Shown here piece after piece: positions 13,201-25,495 of a DNA stretch of 64,000 nucleotides. Positions within the stretch are counted from its first letter, which is position 1. Every line of letters begins with the position of its first letter. Both the position numbers and the translations under genes were made by a program. Source of the DNA: Nissolia schottii (Eukaryota > Streptophyta > Magnoliopsida > Fabales > Fabaceae); contig QANU01001885.1 in the NCBI GenBank assembly GCA_003254905.1, positions 428,035 through 492,034 on the forward strand, in the 5' to 3' direction. The notes beneath the pieces were generated by a model. The model did not search any database and was not told the DNA's origin. It saw only the letters and a list, made by a program, of their open reading frames with translations.

Positions 13201-15540
13201 TGGTTGAATGTTGAACATTTTTCAGTTGTACACCTAAAATTGTTGATTTGTAAATGTGTCTTAAATAATATAAATTATTGTATGCTCCTAAAGTACATTT
13301 AATGTGTGCGTGCTCCAAAAGCATTTCTACCATTGATTTTGATTTAGTGAAAAAAGATAGAGTAAACTAAAACCCTTCATTAAGAGATGCCTTTATTGCA
13401 CTCCCATCTCCACTGATATCAAAGCACACATCCCCCCCCCCCTTAAAGATAAAATTATGCTACACTTTATTTCAATTTTATGCTTTTGAATTGAATCTCT
13501 ATTATTTTATTTTTATCATCTCATTCTTATGACAAAAACACCTTTTTATCAATAATTCTAAATAATAATAATAATAATAATAATTATTATTATTATAACT
13601 TGGCTGATAAAAATATAATTTAATATGATTTTACATAAAATAACAGTTTTCAAGAGAATTTTTTATTAGTTTCTGCTTTTTAGTACCCGAAGAGTATCAT
13701 CGCCTCTAATTACTATTATTATTATATTAAGAAAAAAAATTATTGAGAATAACAATATTTTTTGTTTTTGTAAAATAAGAATATTTACGCTTTTAATGTT
13801 TTAAATATTAATTTATTTCACTATAATACATAATAATTAATTTTAAATATGAATGTCAATAGAATATTTTTTTATCTTAATTTATTAAAATGAAAATAAA
13901 ATTTCAATGTTATGATAAATTCATATTTTCTAAAATTATTAAATAAGAATTAAATAATTTCAATAAATATTATATTATATATATTAGTATATTAGCTTTC
14001 AAGAATTTATTAAGATTAAATGATTTTGATAATGATATATGTTGAATAATTAAAATAATAAAAAATTAAAGAAAATATTGACTTCTAAATAATAAAGATG
14101 TAAAAAAAAAATATATACCTTGTATGATGGTTAATTTGATAAATATACATATAAATTTCAATTAATAAAACATTTAGTACTAAAGTGTAATGTTTTAAAA
14201 ATAAAGGGAAGAGTTATGTAATTAGAGTATCTATTATTAAGGAATGAGAGTGAATTTTACTTAAAAATATATAAAATCTAAGAAATCAATGATAAACATT
14301 GTTTGTTTTTCGCACATAAGTGTGTTACACGAACATATAAAAATTTCTCCTTGAATATAGTCGATGAGCCCTTTTTTTCTTTTTCTTTTATATGGTTGAA
14401 AAATTGGGGGAGACATTGCTCTCATTTAAGGGATGAAGTATTAACGGTTACTCCCCCTCTTAACAAGTGCGTTTCCCGAGAATTGAACTTGTGTCCTTTC
14501 TTTAGGGGGATTTTTTTTTCTTTTGAGCATGCCTAATCTTTGAGTTGTTGTCTAAGAAGCATTGCACTGACACAGGCATGAGACACGACATGACACGCAG
14601 TGCGACAACAAACTAATTTCAAAATTTTACAGGACACATATAAAGATATAAAATAAATATTTATAATAATATCCTAATATTTTTGTTGGTATCAAGCTAC
14701 TGATTTTTAATACTTTCCAAATCGGTTTCAAAATATATGGAACATCAACAGTGACAATACTTACTAATTTTTTAAAAATTCATATTATTATAAATTATTT
14801 AGTATTTCAAATATTTTTTACTCAACACAGAATGCACACGAGTCAATAAATGTTTGGATAACTTAGACATATAACTAATTATGAATTTTTTATTTAAAAA
14901 CTTTTAAACATGTGCTATACTTATATCAAACAAATATCTTTATGTATCAATATTTGCCGTATATCAAATACGAGAACGCGATAGTTTGAAGAAACATGCT
15001 ACGCTTGGACTTGCTTACTTTGCATATCCATACTATCTTTGTTGCTCCATCTGACTTCATACGTTTTTTTCACAAACAAAGGGACAACAAAATTTTCCAA
15101 CGTTTTTTTTAAAAATTTATTTTTCAGCTCAAACTAATAATTGTCACTAATTGGATATTGATCGTCTCTTAATTTCGGTTTCCAACCATTAAAACCCCCA
15201 CAATAATCACCGGTTTCGAACCCAACACACTTAATCCCCATATTATCCAAAATAATAAAAATCAAAATCTTACTGACTTTTTTTTTCTTCATTTTTATAA
15301 AAAATTTCACACCCACATTTCATTTATGAATTATCCATTCCGTGAACATATTCAGTTCCCATTACTGTTCTTTCACAATTTTTCATTTTGGGTCTTTTTG
15401 TTTGTTGTGACACAAAGTCAAGGACAAAGGTAATATAATGACTACTTGAGATTTCATTGACTTTTTTCCTTCTCTTCTATTTTCCCTTTTTATTTTATTA
15501 CTATTATTTTATACTGATTTGAAAATTGAAATTAGCTTCA
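13201..15540. other. AT-rich spacer upstream of TPS
   Basis: It contains a short C-run near 13431, an (AAT)n/(ATT)n palindromic microsatellite at 13563-13598 and very AT-rich DNA to about 14300. I see no gene. The last few hundred bases must contain the TPS promoter; no convincing TATA box could be fixed because the transcription start is not visible. Confidence 0.5.
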
Positions 15541-15756
15541 CTCAGGTAAAGAAAAGAAGATTTCTTTAAAGAAAAAAAAAAAAGAAGCTTTCTTTCCATT
15601 TCCATTGTTTCTTCAGCGATCAAAGGGAATTTTCAACGTCTGATTGTGTTTCCCTTATCTCATTTTCTCTGTTTCTCTGGCAGGATCATTTCCTGTATAT
15701 AGATAAAGTCATCGGGAAGAAACAATCTTTGTTGTTTGGAATTTGGATCAGTTTTG

Positions 15757-17574
15757 ATGCTTCTGAGGTAAATGCCTTCTCTTCTCTTCTCTTCTCTTCT
15801 CATCTCTTTTCTGTGTTGCTATTTGGGGGTTTATATTAATATTGGCATCTGGTGAAAAAATGTGTTGCTGAGTGAGAGAGAAAAATGAGAATCGGATACT
15901 GAGAATGGTGTTGCATTGCATGTGCATGAATATTACAATGCCGTATATTGCTGAAGCTAGCTGGCGATACTCGGTATCCTAAGCTGCTTCGGCGTGTATG
16001 GACAATCTACAATTGGGAACCCTCATGAGTTTCAAATGAGAGAAAAGGGACAAAAAGATTGAAAAAAGAACAAAGAAAAGAAGAGACTCTCATGTAAAAT
16101 CTTGTGTGCATTGGGAGCTGCAACTGGCTAGTAACACTGTAATACTTTTTACTTTCCTTATATGAATTATTAGTCCTTGGTGTATTAATTCAAAGATTTT
16201 CCTACTGGTTGTAATGTTATTTACACTTGGATGAATTTACTTCAAGATTTGCGTGTACTAAGGATCGATAGGCAGTAACTCTGTAAGTAGATGAGTTTTA
16301 CTAATTTTGTTTGGTTGCTAAACGATATAATCGGTTTCGCTAGATTTAAGTGATACATAATGTGACTCAGAGTGCCGTTGTACATGGTAGGTCTCGTTGT
16401 CTGATATGCTGTCTTTTACACAAGCGTTCTCAATTTAACGCGTTTTCGTTCACAAGCTTCGCGTGATAGACAAAGACGGACCGCGTGAAAGGCTAGTAGC
16501 GATGTTCATGAGATTAGCTGCTTAAGTTGAGTTCGATTTTGGTTGAGGTTGGTTTTGTGTGTTTTCTTGCATGGTTTTTGATCTTCACTAAACCTTTTGC
16601 TTTAAGTTTTTGATTCTATGGTTCTGGTAAATTGATCTTTGGTTGTATAGAATTGGACGATTCAGTGATCAGGTATGAAGATTAGTAACATAAGATTTGA
16701 GTTAAATCGAGTTATACTTGTATGTGTTTTCTTATATTCTTTTTAATCTCTAATGGTATTTGTGTTTAGTTTTGTGATTCTGTGTTTCCAATTAATTGTC
16801 TAGTTATTGTATAGAATTCGATGATTGGATTATTTGAAGATCGGACGTTGGATCCATTAAACTCTTTATTGGATCCTCTACGATTTTCTTCCTTTTTATT
16901 GTAGCGAATTCAATTTGTTTTATTTTGAGAACTGACAAGTTAAAAGGATAACTTTGTGGTTGATCACAATTATGATATCCATTTATAATACTAATGTGAG
17001 CTGATCTTTTCCCCTTCTTTTGCTTAGATACTGAAATACAATTTGAACAGAGTATACCATGGGATGAGCTGATTTTTCCGATTAGTATCTTGGAATTGAT
17101 TTGATATGCTCTCTTTATTTTGTGCTGTATAATTGGTTGATGTTTTTTTTCTTAAAAAAATTAAGGTATGTGTAAAGTTATTGCTTTGCTTCTGCCATGC
17201 TGTTACATTTTGGCAACATAGTAATGCATATTTTTGACATTTTTGTGCTATTATTTGTTTATAGAAATTATCTTTGTAGTGTTCAATGGCATTCTTGCTT
17301 GTTGGACTTCTAATTTCAACAAACAATAATGGAGTTAAACATGGTGACGTGAGTGGCATTCACTTGTTTACCAATTTCAAGAATTTTCATGGGTCCAAAT
17401 ATGCTAAACATATTTACTGAATGAAATTGTCTACCATTAGTTAAATTGCTGAATAATTGAGTTCGAGTTGTTTACTTATGTCCTATAATGCTGCAGCAGT
17501 CTTGCATGCGGTGGTTGTAACTTTTTCTCTTTCATCTTCGCAGGTTCTTGCTCTTCGCTGGGCCATTTATTTGA
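15757..17574 (+). promoter_or_regulatory. Spliced 13-codon upstream ORF in the TPS leader
   Basis: The TPS leader is split by an intron, 15768-17543, with donor GAG|GTAAAT and acceptor TTCGCAG|GTTC. The only ATG I find in the leader from about 15540 to the main start is at 15757. Read across the splice (15757-15767 joined to 17544-17574) it encodes MLLRFLLFAGPFI and stops 76 nt before the main ATG at 17651. The reading frame exists only in spliced RNA. A short hydrophobic upstream peptide of this kind could modulate translation of the TPS coding region. That role is inference. Confidence 0.55.
15777..15805. repeat. (TTCTC)n microsatellite in the TPS leader intron
   Basis: Five-base CTTCT/TTCTC units lie directly after the donor site. 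Pyrimidine tracts near the start of leader introns are common; no function can be read from it. Confidence 0.7.
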
Positions 17575-17650
17575 GATCTTTTAGTTGTAGATACTGGATC
17601 CCAGATAACACTTCGCATTTAAAGCTCAATAACTTGGAATTCGAAAAAAG

Positions 17651-20520
17651 ATGGTGGCAAGATCATGCTCGAATTTGTCGGATTTGGTGTCAGGGGAAGT
17701 TTTGAATTCTCCTCAAACTCCCAAAGCTCTTCCGCGGGTTATGACTGATCCGGGAATAATGTCTGATGTAGATAGCAAACAAAGGGATGACGGCGATGAT
17801 GATTCAAATGCTTTCTCGTCCGAGAACCATCCTAAGATAATCATAGTAGCGAATTTTCTTCCTCTCAATGCTCGAAAGGACAACATATCTGGAAGATGGC
17901 ACTTCAGTTATGATGAAGATTCAATTTTATTGCAGCTAAAAGATGGCATCCCTTCCGAGACCGATGTTGTTTATGTGGGGTCTCTGAAGGTTGATGCTGA
18001 TGTCATTGAACAAGAGAGCGTTTCACTCAAGCTGCTTCAGGAGTTCAATTGTGTACCTACCTTCATTCCTTCAGACCTCCAGAAGCAATTTTATAATGGA
18101 TTCTGCAAGCAACATTTGTGGCCTCTATTCCATTACATGTTGCCCATGTATGCAGACTTTTGCAGTCGCTTTGATAGATCACAGTGGCAAGCTTATGTGT
18201 CTGCTAACAAGATGTTTGCCGATAAAGTCATGGAGGTCATTAATCCAGAACATGACTATGTATGGGTTCATGATTATCATCTTATGGTCCTTCCGACATT
18301 TCTGCGAAAGCGGTATAGTCGGGTCAAGCTAGGATTCTTCCTCCACAGTCCATTTCCTTCGTCGGAAATCTATCGGGCTCTACCTGTTAGAGATGAAATT
18401 TTGAAAGCGCTACTTAATGCGGATTTAATTGGTTTCCATACATTTGATTATGCTCGCCATTTTCTATCCTGCTGCAGCCGAATTCTTGGCTTAAAATATG
18501 AATCCAAAAGAGGCTACATTGAGCTTGAATACTTTGGGCGTACTATATTCATCAAAATTTTGCCTGTAGGGATTCATACAGGTCGACTTCAATCTGCTTT
18601 AGATCATCCTTCTTCTTTAAACAAAATCAGAGAAATCTACAACAAATTCGAGGGCAAATGCCTTATTCTTGGTGTTGATGATATGGACATATTCAAAGGT
18701 ATCAGTCTAAAGCTCCTGGCCATAGAACAACTCCTTCAGCAGTATCTAGAATTGCAGGGTAAACTAGTACTTGTCCAAATTGTAAATCCACCAAGGAGTA
18801 CTGGCAAAGATGTTGAGGAAGCAAAGAAGGAGACCTACATTACCGCCGATAGGATAAATGAGAGGTTTGGTTTTCCAGGTTATGAACCTGTCATCATCAT
18901 CGATCGTGCTGTTCCTTTCTATGAGAAGACTTCCTACCTCGCTTTGGCAGAATGTTGCATTGTGAATGCTGTGAGGGATGGTATGAATTTGGTTCCGTAC
19001 GAGTACATTGTCTGCAGGCAGAGGACTGCTAAAATGGAGGAAGCTTTCAAAATTGATTCCGAGTCCCCTCGTACGAGCGCACTTGTTGTTTCTGAGTTCA
19101 TAGGTTGCACACCATCTCTCAGTGGAGCAATCAGGGTGAATCCATGGGACATTGAGGGTGTTGCTGATGCACTGACTTTGGCCATCACAATGCCGAGTGA
19201 AGAGAAACAGTTGCGGCATGAGAAGCACTATCGATATGTTAGCTCTCATGATTTAGCTTACTGGGCCAAAAGTTTCAAGCAACATCTAGAGCGCTCGTGT
19301 GAGGATCATTTTAGTAAACGTTGCTGGGGGATTGGCTTCGGCCTGAGTTTCAGAATATTGGCCCTTTCTCCTAGTTTCAGGAAGCTGTCTGTAAACCACA
19401 TCATCTCTGCTTATAAAAGGACAAATTGCAGGGCGATTTTTTTGGATTATGATGGTACAATTGTATCTCAAGACTCCATGGTTAACAGCCCCAGTCCTGA
19501 AGTCATAACTGCTCTGAATAACGTTTGCAGTGACCCTAACAACACCGTGTTTATAGTAAGTGGCAGAGGAAAAACCATATTGAGTGAATGGTTTGATCAA
19601 TGTGAGAATCTTGGTATAGCAGCTGAGCATGGTTATTTTGTAAGGTGAGTGTTTTTACTTTTTATAGTTAATCATGCACAGTTTGAGCTACCAATAGTAA
19701 TGACATTTCCGTAATTAAATTTTTTCAACTCCATTTCATGTTACTGGCAAGTTCTCTAAACTGATGATGTTTTGTTTGGTCTTTGCTGCAGATGGGGTCA
19801 GCAATCAACTTGGGAAATGAGTCATATATGTAAGAATTTTTCATGGAAAAGCCTTGCTGAACCTGCGATGAGATTGTACACTGAGGCGACAGATGGCTCC
19901 TATATAGAGACCAAAGAGAGTGCCTTGGTATGGCACTATTATGATGCCGATCCCGATTTCGGATCTTGGCAAGCCAAGCAGCTGTTGGATCACCTTGAAA
20001 GTGTGCTTGCAAATGAGCCTGTAGTTGTTAAGATGGGAAAGCATATCATTGAAGTCAAGTCACAGGTATATATACCACTCTTTTTCATTCTCGCAACCTA
20101 TGATTGTACTCAACAAGTTTTAACATTGGCTAATGGACGTTGTAGGGGGTTACTAAAGGTTTGGTTGCAGAGGAAGTTCTGTCTGCGATGACAAAGAATG
20201 GGAAATCGCCAGATTTTGTGCTGTGCATTGGTGATGATAGGTCTGACGAGGATATGTTCGAGAGCTTATCAACCAAAGCTTTTGGTGGAGCCTCGTCTCC
20301 AGAACCGGAAATCTTTGCATGCACTGTTGGTCAGAAACCGAGTAAAGCTAGGTACTACTTAGACGATACTGTGGATGTGATGAAGTTACTTGAAGCTCTC
20401 GGCAGCGCTTCCGTGCCCAAATCGGAATGTTCCGATGAAAGCTCTTCTGGAAAAACTGAAGTCTGCTTTGAGCATGTTTTGAATGAAAACTTCGCTTTTC
20501 TAGACACCAGCACAGGGTAG
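17651..20520 (+). CDS. Class II trehalose-6-phosphate synthase (TPS8/9/10-like), 880 aa
   Basis: Coding exons 17651-19644, 19792-20065 and 20146-20520 total 2643 nt in frame; introns are 147 and 80 bp with GT-AG borders. The start MVARSCSNLSDL with following PRVMTDPGIMSD matches the class II N-terminus. A GT20 glycosyltransferase domain covers about residues 60-545 (DYVWVHDYHLMVLPTFLRKR, HSPFPSSEIYR, RDGMNLVPYEYIV near 442). A HAD phosphatase domain covers about 595-840 (LDYDGT near 600, SGRG, GDDRSDEDM near 785). Class I TPS makes trehalose-6-phosphate from UDP-glucose and glucose-6-phosphate; class II proteins generally lack that activity and are thought to act as regulators or sensors with SnRK1. 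In keeping, the basic Arg of the OtsA-type GVERLDYxKG motif is Asp here (GVDDMDIFKG), and the N-terminal NRLP/NQLP motif reads NFLPLN. The subclade (TPS8-10 over TPS11) is judged from the PSDLQKQFYNGF and CSRFDRSQWQAYVSANK regions and is less certain than the family. Confidence 0.96.
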
Positions 20521-21167
20521 AGATGCTGCGGTTATGGTTTTTCCAGTTGTTTTTTTTTTAGTTGAAGATATAATTAAGTAGGCATGCATCAAAGAAGCAG
20601 TTTCTAGTTTGAATTTCTAGTTTTTAATTGTCAGGACTTAGGAGGGGGCCAAGTGGATGCATTTGCTGTGTTTTAGCGATGCATTTGATATTGAATGGTG
20701 TTTCCTAGGTTCAGAATCTATGCATCCATGTTTGAATGACCCTTTGTTTTGTACAGTTGAACTAGTTACAGTGAATAATAATACCTGATGGTCATCTTAG
20801 AAACTGCAAACATAAAAACCTGGACCCTTGTTGTCCCAGTACAAAATTTTCTGTTTGGTGGGAATTTTTCATCAGTGTCGAACTGCAGCCATGGTTTATT
20901 TGATTTGCTGTGTCCATTCTTTTTAAAAGGCAAAAAAAAAAAAAAAAGACAAAATGACACTGAATAAGGAATACGGTTGAACTTTGGTCCAACGACTACG
21001 ACCAGTTCGAGCAATTAAATGAATCACTTAAGAGAATAGCACGATAAATATTTTTCTATCCTTAAGATTTGAACCCAAGTAAATCAACCATATATTGGCA
21101 GTAGATGCATCATTGCTTGTATGCGTGGGCATACTTGATTTCTATAGGGTTAGTTCAACATGTCTAA
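20521..21167. other. TPS 3' flank
   Basis: This holds the TPS 3' UTR (T-rich from 20521) and AT-rich spacer with an A-run near 20932-20947. I see nothing else. Confidence 0.5.
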
Positions 21168-21660
21168 TAGGAGTGAACATGGGTCCTACCCCACCCGACG
21201 ACTCGCCGATCCGACCTGACCCAACCTGCTCGGGTCGGATTGAGTCATGTCAGCGGGTCGAATCTAATGGATCCACCTTATTATATGGGTCGAGTCTCGA
21301 ATCCCTATTTTTCAATTTGATCCGACCTGCCTATGTATATTATTTTTAATTTTTAATTGTTAAAATATGATTATTTTAAATTTAAAAAATAGATTTTTTT
21401 AATTTAAAAAATAGGTGTCTATTTTTTTAAAAAATAATAACTTTTTTCTATTAAAAAAGGAATTTTTAAAAAAAAATTGAATTTTTTATTAAAAAAATAT
21501 TTGTTTTTAAAAAATGGAGAGCGGGTCACACGTCGACCCGCCTAACCCGACCAGACACGGGGCGGGTGGTGGGTATCCGCAAAAAAAGTGCAATTTTATC
21601 TGACCCGACCCGCTAATAAGCGGGTCGGATCGGTGACATGGGCGAGTCCTACCCAACCCG
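21168..21660. mobile_element. hAT-like repeat, 3' end not found
   Basis: The left end, TAGGAGTGAACATGGGT, matches the termini of the elements at 29070, 57600 and 59731. The next 130 bp and the last 140 bp are filled with GGGTCGG/CCGACCC words, as in those elements, around an AT-rich core. I could not find the matching right terminus or an 8-bp target duplication, so this copy is truncated or rearranged. Confidence 0.55.
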
Positions 21661-22858
21661 ATTGCATGTATTCGATGAGTTGGATGACTTGGTAAGTAGG
21701 TATATCCTAACCTAAACAACAATGAATGAGTCTTCTTCTTATCTTCTTAATGACTTAGTTCATGTTGGAAAAATTGATGGGGTTAATTTATTTTTATTTA
21801 AAGAAAATGTGGTTTAAAGTTAATTCTAAGCAATTTAGAAGTGATTTTTTTTTTCAATTTTAGAGACTCAAAATTGATCTAGAATTTCTTATCTAAAATC
21901 TAAACACGTTAATTGATAAATATTGGACTCTTATTTTGGTGTGTCAAGATCAATTTTGTGAATTTTTCATTTTGTTTGGTTTTTCTAAAACCATTTTTTC
22001 CAAAATTAATTCTAGTTTCTAGAATTAGTTCCGCCAAAAGTAGCATTAAATTGTTTTTAGGGTTACTTATTTTGAGAAACATATCTAAACGTTTGATTAT
22101 AAATTTTACTTCAAAATCAATTATGATAAAATTAATTAATTAATTTTGACAAAACTAATTTTATCAAGAATGAATTTTACTAATACAAAATCAAACCATA
22201 CCTGTAAATTGTTTGGTTAAAAAAATCGGATTGAAAATCAAACTGATCAATGTAGAGAATCAGAGGTTAAATTAGTTGGACTTAGATTTAACCGGAATTT
22301 AATAAAAATATATATTTTATTATTTATATGTAAAGATATTTATATATAAGATTAATTATATGTTATATGATAAATAAAAATCTCCTTTTATATTATTAAT
22401 GTTATGAGAGTATATTTTTTTAATAAAATAGGTAAGTGCTATATCAAAATTAATAAAAACGAATTTTTTTTAATTTAAAAAAAAAAATCAAAACAGCATC
22501 GTTTTGCAATTTTTTTAAAGAAAAAGATAGCTAGAACCGATTTTCACCGGTCCGGTTCCCGGTTTTAGCCGGTTGTCATCGGTTTGTACCGATTCTTGTG
22601 TCCGACGATTTTGAGTAATAAATCGAACTGGACAAAGGTTCTGGTTTGTGATGAACCGGTCGAGTCTGATTTTTCTTAAGCAATGGTAAAGTGAGAGTAG
22701 GATTGGGCACAGAACGCATCTCTGGATAGAATATATAGTTGGTTGATTAAAACGCGGTGTCGTTTTAACATTGTGGTGGGAAAAGTTGCTCCAAATTTGC
22801 AATTTCCTTCTCCTTCTTAAGAAAGTAAAGTCATCTGGCTGAGAAGGCACCTCCAAAA
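21661..22858. other. Spacer upstream of NFD2
   Basis: AT-rich DNA. The segment 22535-22670 is rich in ACCGGT/CCGGTT words (for example CCGGTCCGGTTCCCGG), a pattern of plant repeats, but no ends are visible. The promoter of NFD2 must lie in the last part. Confidence 0.4.
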
Positions 22859-23197
22859 ATGGTGCGATCGTCATCTCGTAGCTTCACTGCCACTGCCTTC
22901 TCCCTCTCCTTACTCATTGCAATCCTTCCCTCCTCTATTCAGGTCACTCCCTTCTTTTCCCCCAATATATTTTCCGCTTTTTTTTTTTTTTCTCCTTTCT
23001 CCGCTATCACTCTCTCTGTACAAGAGTTTCGATATTTCGTTTCTTTTCTTGTTGAGCAGGCGCACACATCATCAAGCCAACTTCGCTTCAAATCGCTGTC
23101 GCCGTTTTCATCAGCACTCGAAACCCTACAGAAACAACTAGGGTCTCTCCTTTCCTTTCTCTTCAAACCCCTCTCCTCTTGTCTTCCATTTCACTTT

Positions 23198-23241
<44 letters not shown>

Positions 23242-23900
23242 TATGATTTATTATTTATGATTTATGATTTATGATTTATGATTTATGATTCTATTGTTAT
23301 TTAAACCACCTGTATGCGGACTTAGACCTCAACTAATCCGGTTTAAGCCATATGGATTATGGAATATAACTGTTGCCGTGTTGGTTTTGTCTATACTTGA
23401 AATCAGCAATTGCCTTGAAACAAGTGTTGAACCACTTCAACCAACTTTATAGCGAATTGGTTTCTTCAATTTGTTGCTATGTTTATGTTCTCAGCTACAC
23501 CTTCAAGAGCATTGGTCTTCTTCGTCGCGCCATGACCCATGCTTCCTTCTCCCAGGAGAACAACAAGGCTTTGAGCATTTTGGGCGGCAGCGTCATCGAA
23601 ACAACCGTGTCCTTTCAGCTTCTCTCCAAAGACATTGATATCTCGGCGAAAGAGCTGAACCGCCGGATATCTCAGGTCTCCAACGTGGAGTCTTCCTGTG
23701 CCATGGATGGAATCAGGTTGGGCTTGCACAAGGTGGTTAGGGTCTCGCCGAAGACCAATTCTTCTGCCCCTGCTGTGGTTTGCGGCGCATTTCGAGCCAT
23801 CTTTGGCGCCATTGCTGTTGATACCGGGGAATCGGATGCTGCGGGCAATATTTTCTGGACACTTCATGGTGGTGAGCTTGGAGGCGTGCTAGCAATGTGA
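22859..23900 (+). CDS. NFD2: NFD2-like protein (RNase III-like domain), 190 aa
   Basis: Exons 22859-22942, 23060-23142 and 23495-23900 give 573 nt in frame. Residues 1-28 (MVRSSSRSFTATAFSLSLL...) form a hydrophobic N-terminal signal or transit segment. The rest, from GYTFKSIGLLRRAMTHASFS through NNKALSILGGSVIET, KDIDISAKELNRRIS and VCGAFRAIFGAIAVDTG, matches the plant protein NUCLEAR FUSION DEFECTIVE 2, known in Arabidopsis for a role in polar nuclei fusion. The fold is the RNase III endonuclease domain. The catalytic signature (ERLEFLGDA in active enzymes) is replaced by NKALSILGGSV, so it should not cut dsRNA. The stop directly follows GELGGVLAM. Intron 2 carries two microsatellites. Confidence 0.9.
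23202..23290. repeat. (ATT)n followed by (TTTATGA)n tandem repeats in NFD2 intron 2
   Basis: About 13 ATT units are followed from about 23241 by a 7-bp unit TTTATGA repeated six to seven times. The two abut, so one may have grown from the other. They are purely intronic. Confidence 0.85.
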
Positions 23901-25355
23901 GCCCAACTTTCGGTAATCTTCTATTTGTGTTTGATGCTCGACTTCTTAATGAATTATGTATCAGTTTGTAGTTTCTTTAGCCAATCGAATTATATTAGGT
24001 AGACTACGGGTTGTGAAGCAGTGAATGGCAATGTATGATGCTGCTATTTGTGTTTTAATTGAAGATATGTAATGTAACTTCTGCTTTACATTTTCATTTC
24101 CTGTTGTTTTAATATATATTTTTTTTTTAACTTTTCGTACCTTTTTTCGGTGATATGCATTATTGGTTAAGCAGTGTTTACTATAGGCACACTATTCAAA
24201 TATATTAAACAAGTAGTGGCAACCATGCTAATAATGCACCAATCTCTTAAGTTTCTGTGCATGCCAACTATTAAATTGAGTGCCTATAAGATGATTGGTA
24301 TGCAGTGCCTAACCAAGAGATTTTTGGTAGGTGAATCTTCCTTGATTTTAATTGAGCTACATTGAGATGAGATGGGAAGGATGGCAATGCAATCGGTGAA
24401 ATAACTTGTTGAAAGAATGTAGTGTCATCACTTTCATGCTATGTTTGCACTTTGCATTCATAAATTGGGTTTCTGGGAGCTGAAATCTAACTGCAGATGG
24501 AGCAGAGCCATAGATTTTCCTGAACCCTTTTTCTTTATAGTTGCTGTTAGATGATAATCTTTTAGATGTTTGAATGGAAAAAAGGGGTCATTGTGGCTTT
24601 AAAAGTAATGTGGGTGGGTTATCAAATGCCATTGTATGTCAATGGAACCTTCAAATGTAGAATTTCAAATTAGAGCAAATTGATACTACTGTTGGTGTTT
24701 ATATTGGTTTTGAGGTGGATTCATTTCTTCATGCCTGAACTAACTTTGACAAGAGTGCTAAAATGTGGAAACTAGGTGGAGAAAGCTGATTGTGATAAGC
24801 TAGCCAATGGATAATGATTACCTCATCAGGGTTAGAGGAGTGTGATAGATAATGATGGGAAAGTATCGGGTGATTTCAAAGTGTATAAGAAAAGAAATTG
24901 ATGTGAACGAGTTTAGAGAAAGAAAAGGAAGAGGCGAAGTTTATGAATATGATGCAAGATGCAACTCTTGGAGCTGTAGTTGACTATCTTTGAACTTAAA
25001 ACTTAACATTAGGACATGAGCAACCCTAACAAATTAACCTACAAATCAATCTACACATTTTGATAATGACACTTTGCATTTTGCTTTCTATTTTATTCAT
25101 TAAAGTGTGTAAGTTGATATGTAAATTGATTTGTTAAGTCTCTAAAACGATTTTCATATTAAAGCAATTTTGTTTTAGGTGTGTTTTGTTCGGGGAGAAA
25201 ATTTTTAACTGAGGTAATGCTGCGGTCGTTGGTGTTTTCCATTTGATTACCACCTTCACTGCTTTACGATAACTCAACGTAGCTTCCTTTGAAGTGGCTT
25301 ATAGTGACGGGTAGGTGGCCATCTCAGTATGTGGTATCGAGAATAGATTTTTTTC
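23901..25355. other. NFD2 3' flank and spacer
   Basis: The 3' UTR lies at the left. Beyond it I find no gene, RNA or element with ends. Confidence 0.5.
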
Positions 25356-25495
25356 AGGTTAAATATGGTCATATTTGATTATATTAAAAGAAAAAAAATA
25401 TAAATATTTAAAGTGAGTTTTATTAACTTTAAAGGAGTTTTATTCAAAATGTTTGTGTTTTTTTATTTTAATATTTTTATGATCATATTTAACCT
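25356..25495. mobile_element. Foldback MITE-like repeat (AGGTTAAATATG termini)
   Basis: The left end AGGTTAAATATGGTCATA is repeated in inverted form at the right (TATGATCATATTTAACCT). About 140 bp long with an AT-rich core. AGGTTAAATATG is a very common terminus of legume repeats. No clear target duplication; superfamily left open. Confidence 0.6.

Noticed and set aside
18764-19249. 161-codon minus-strand open frame inside TPS
   Set aside because: Antisense to a conserved TPS domain; no homology of its own.
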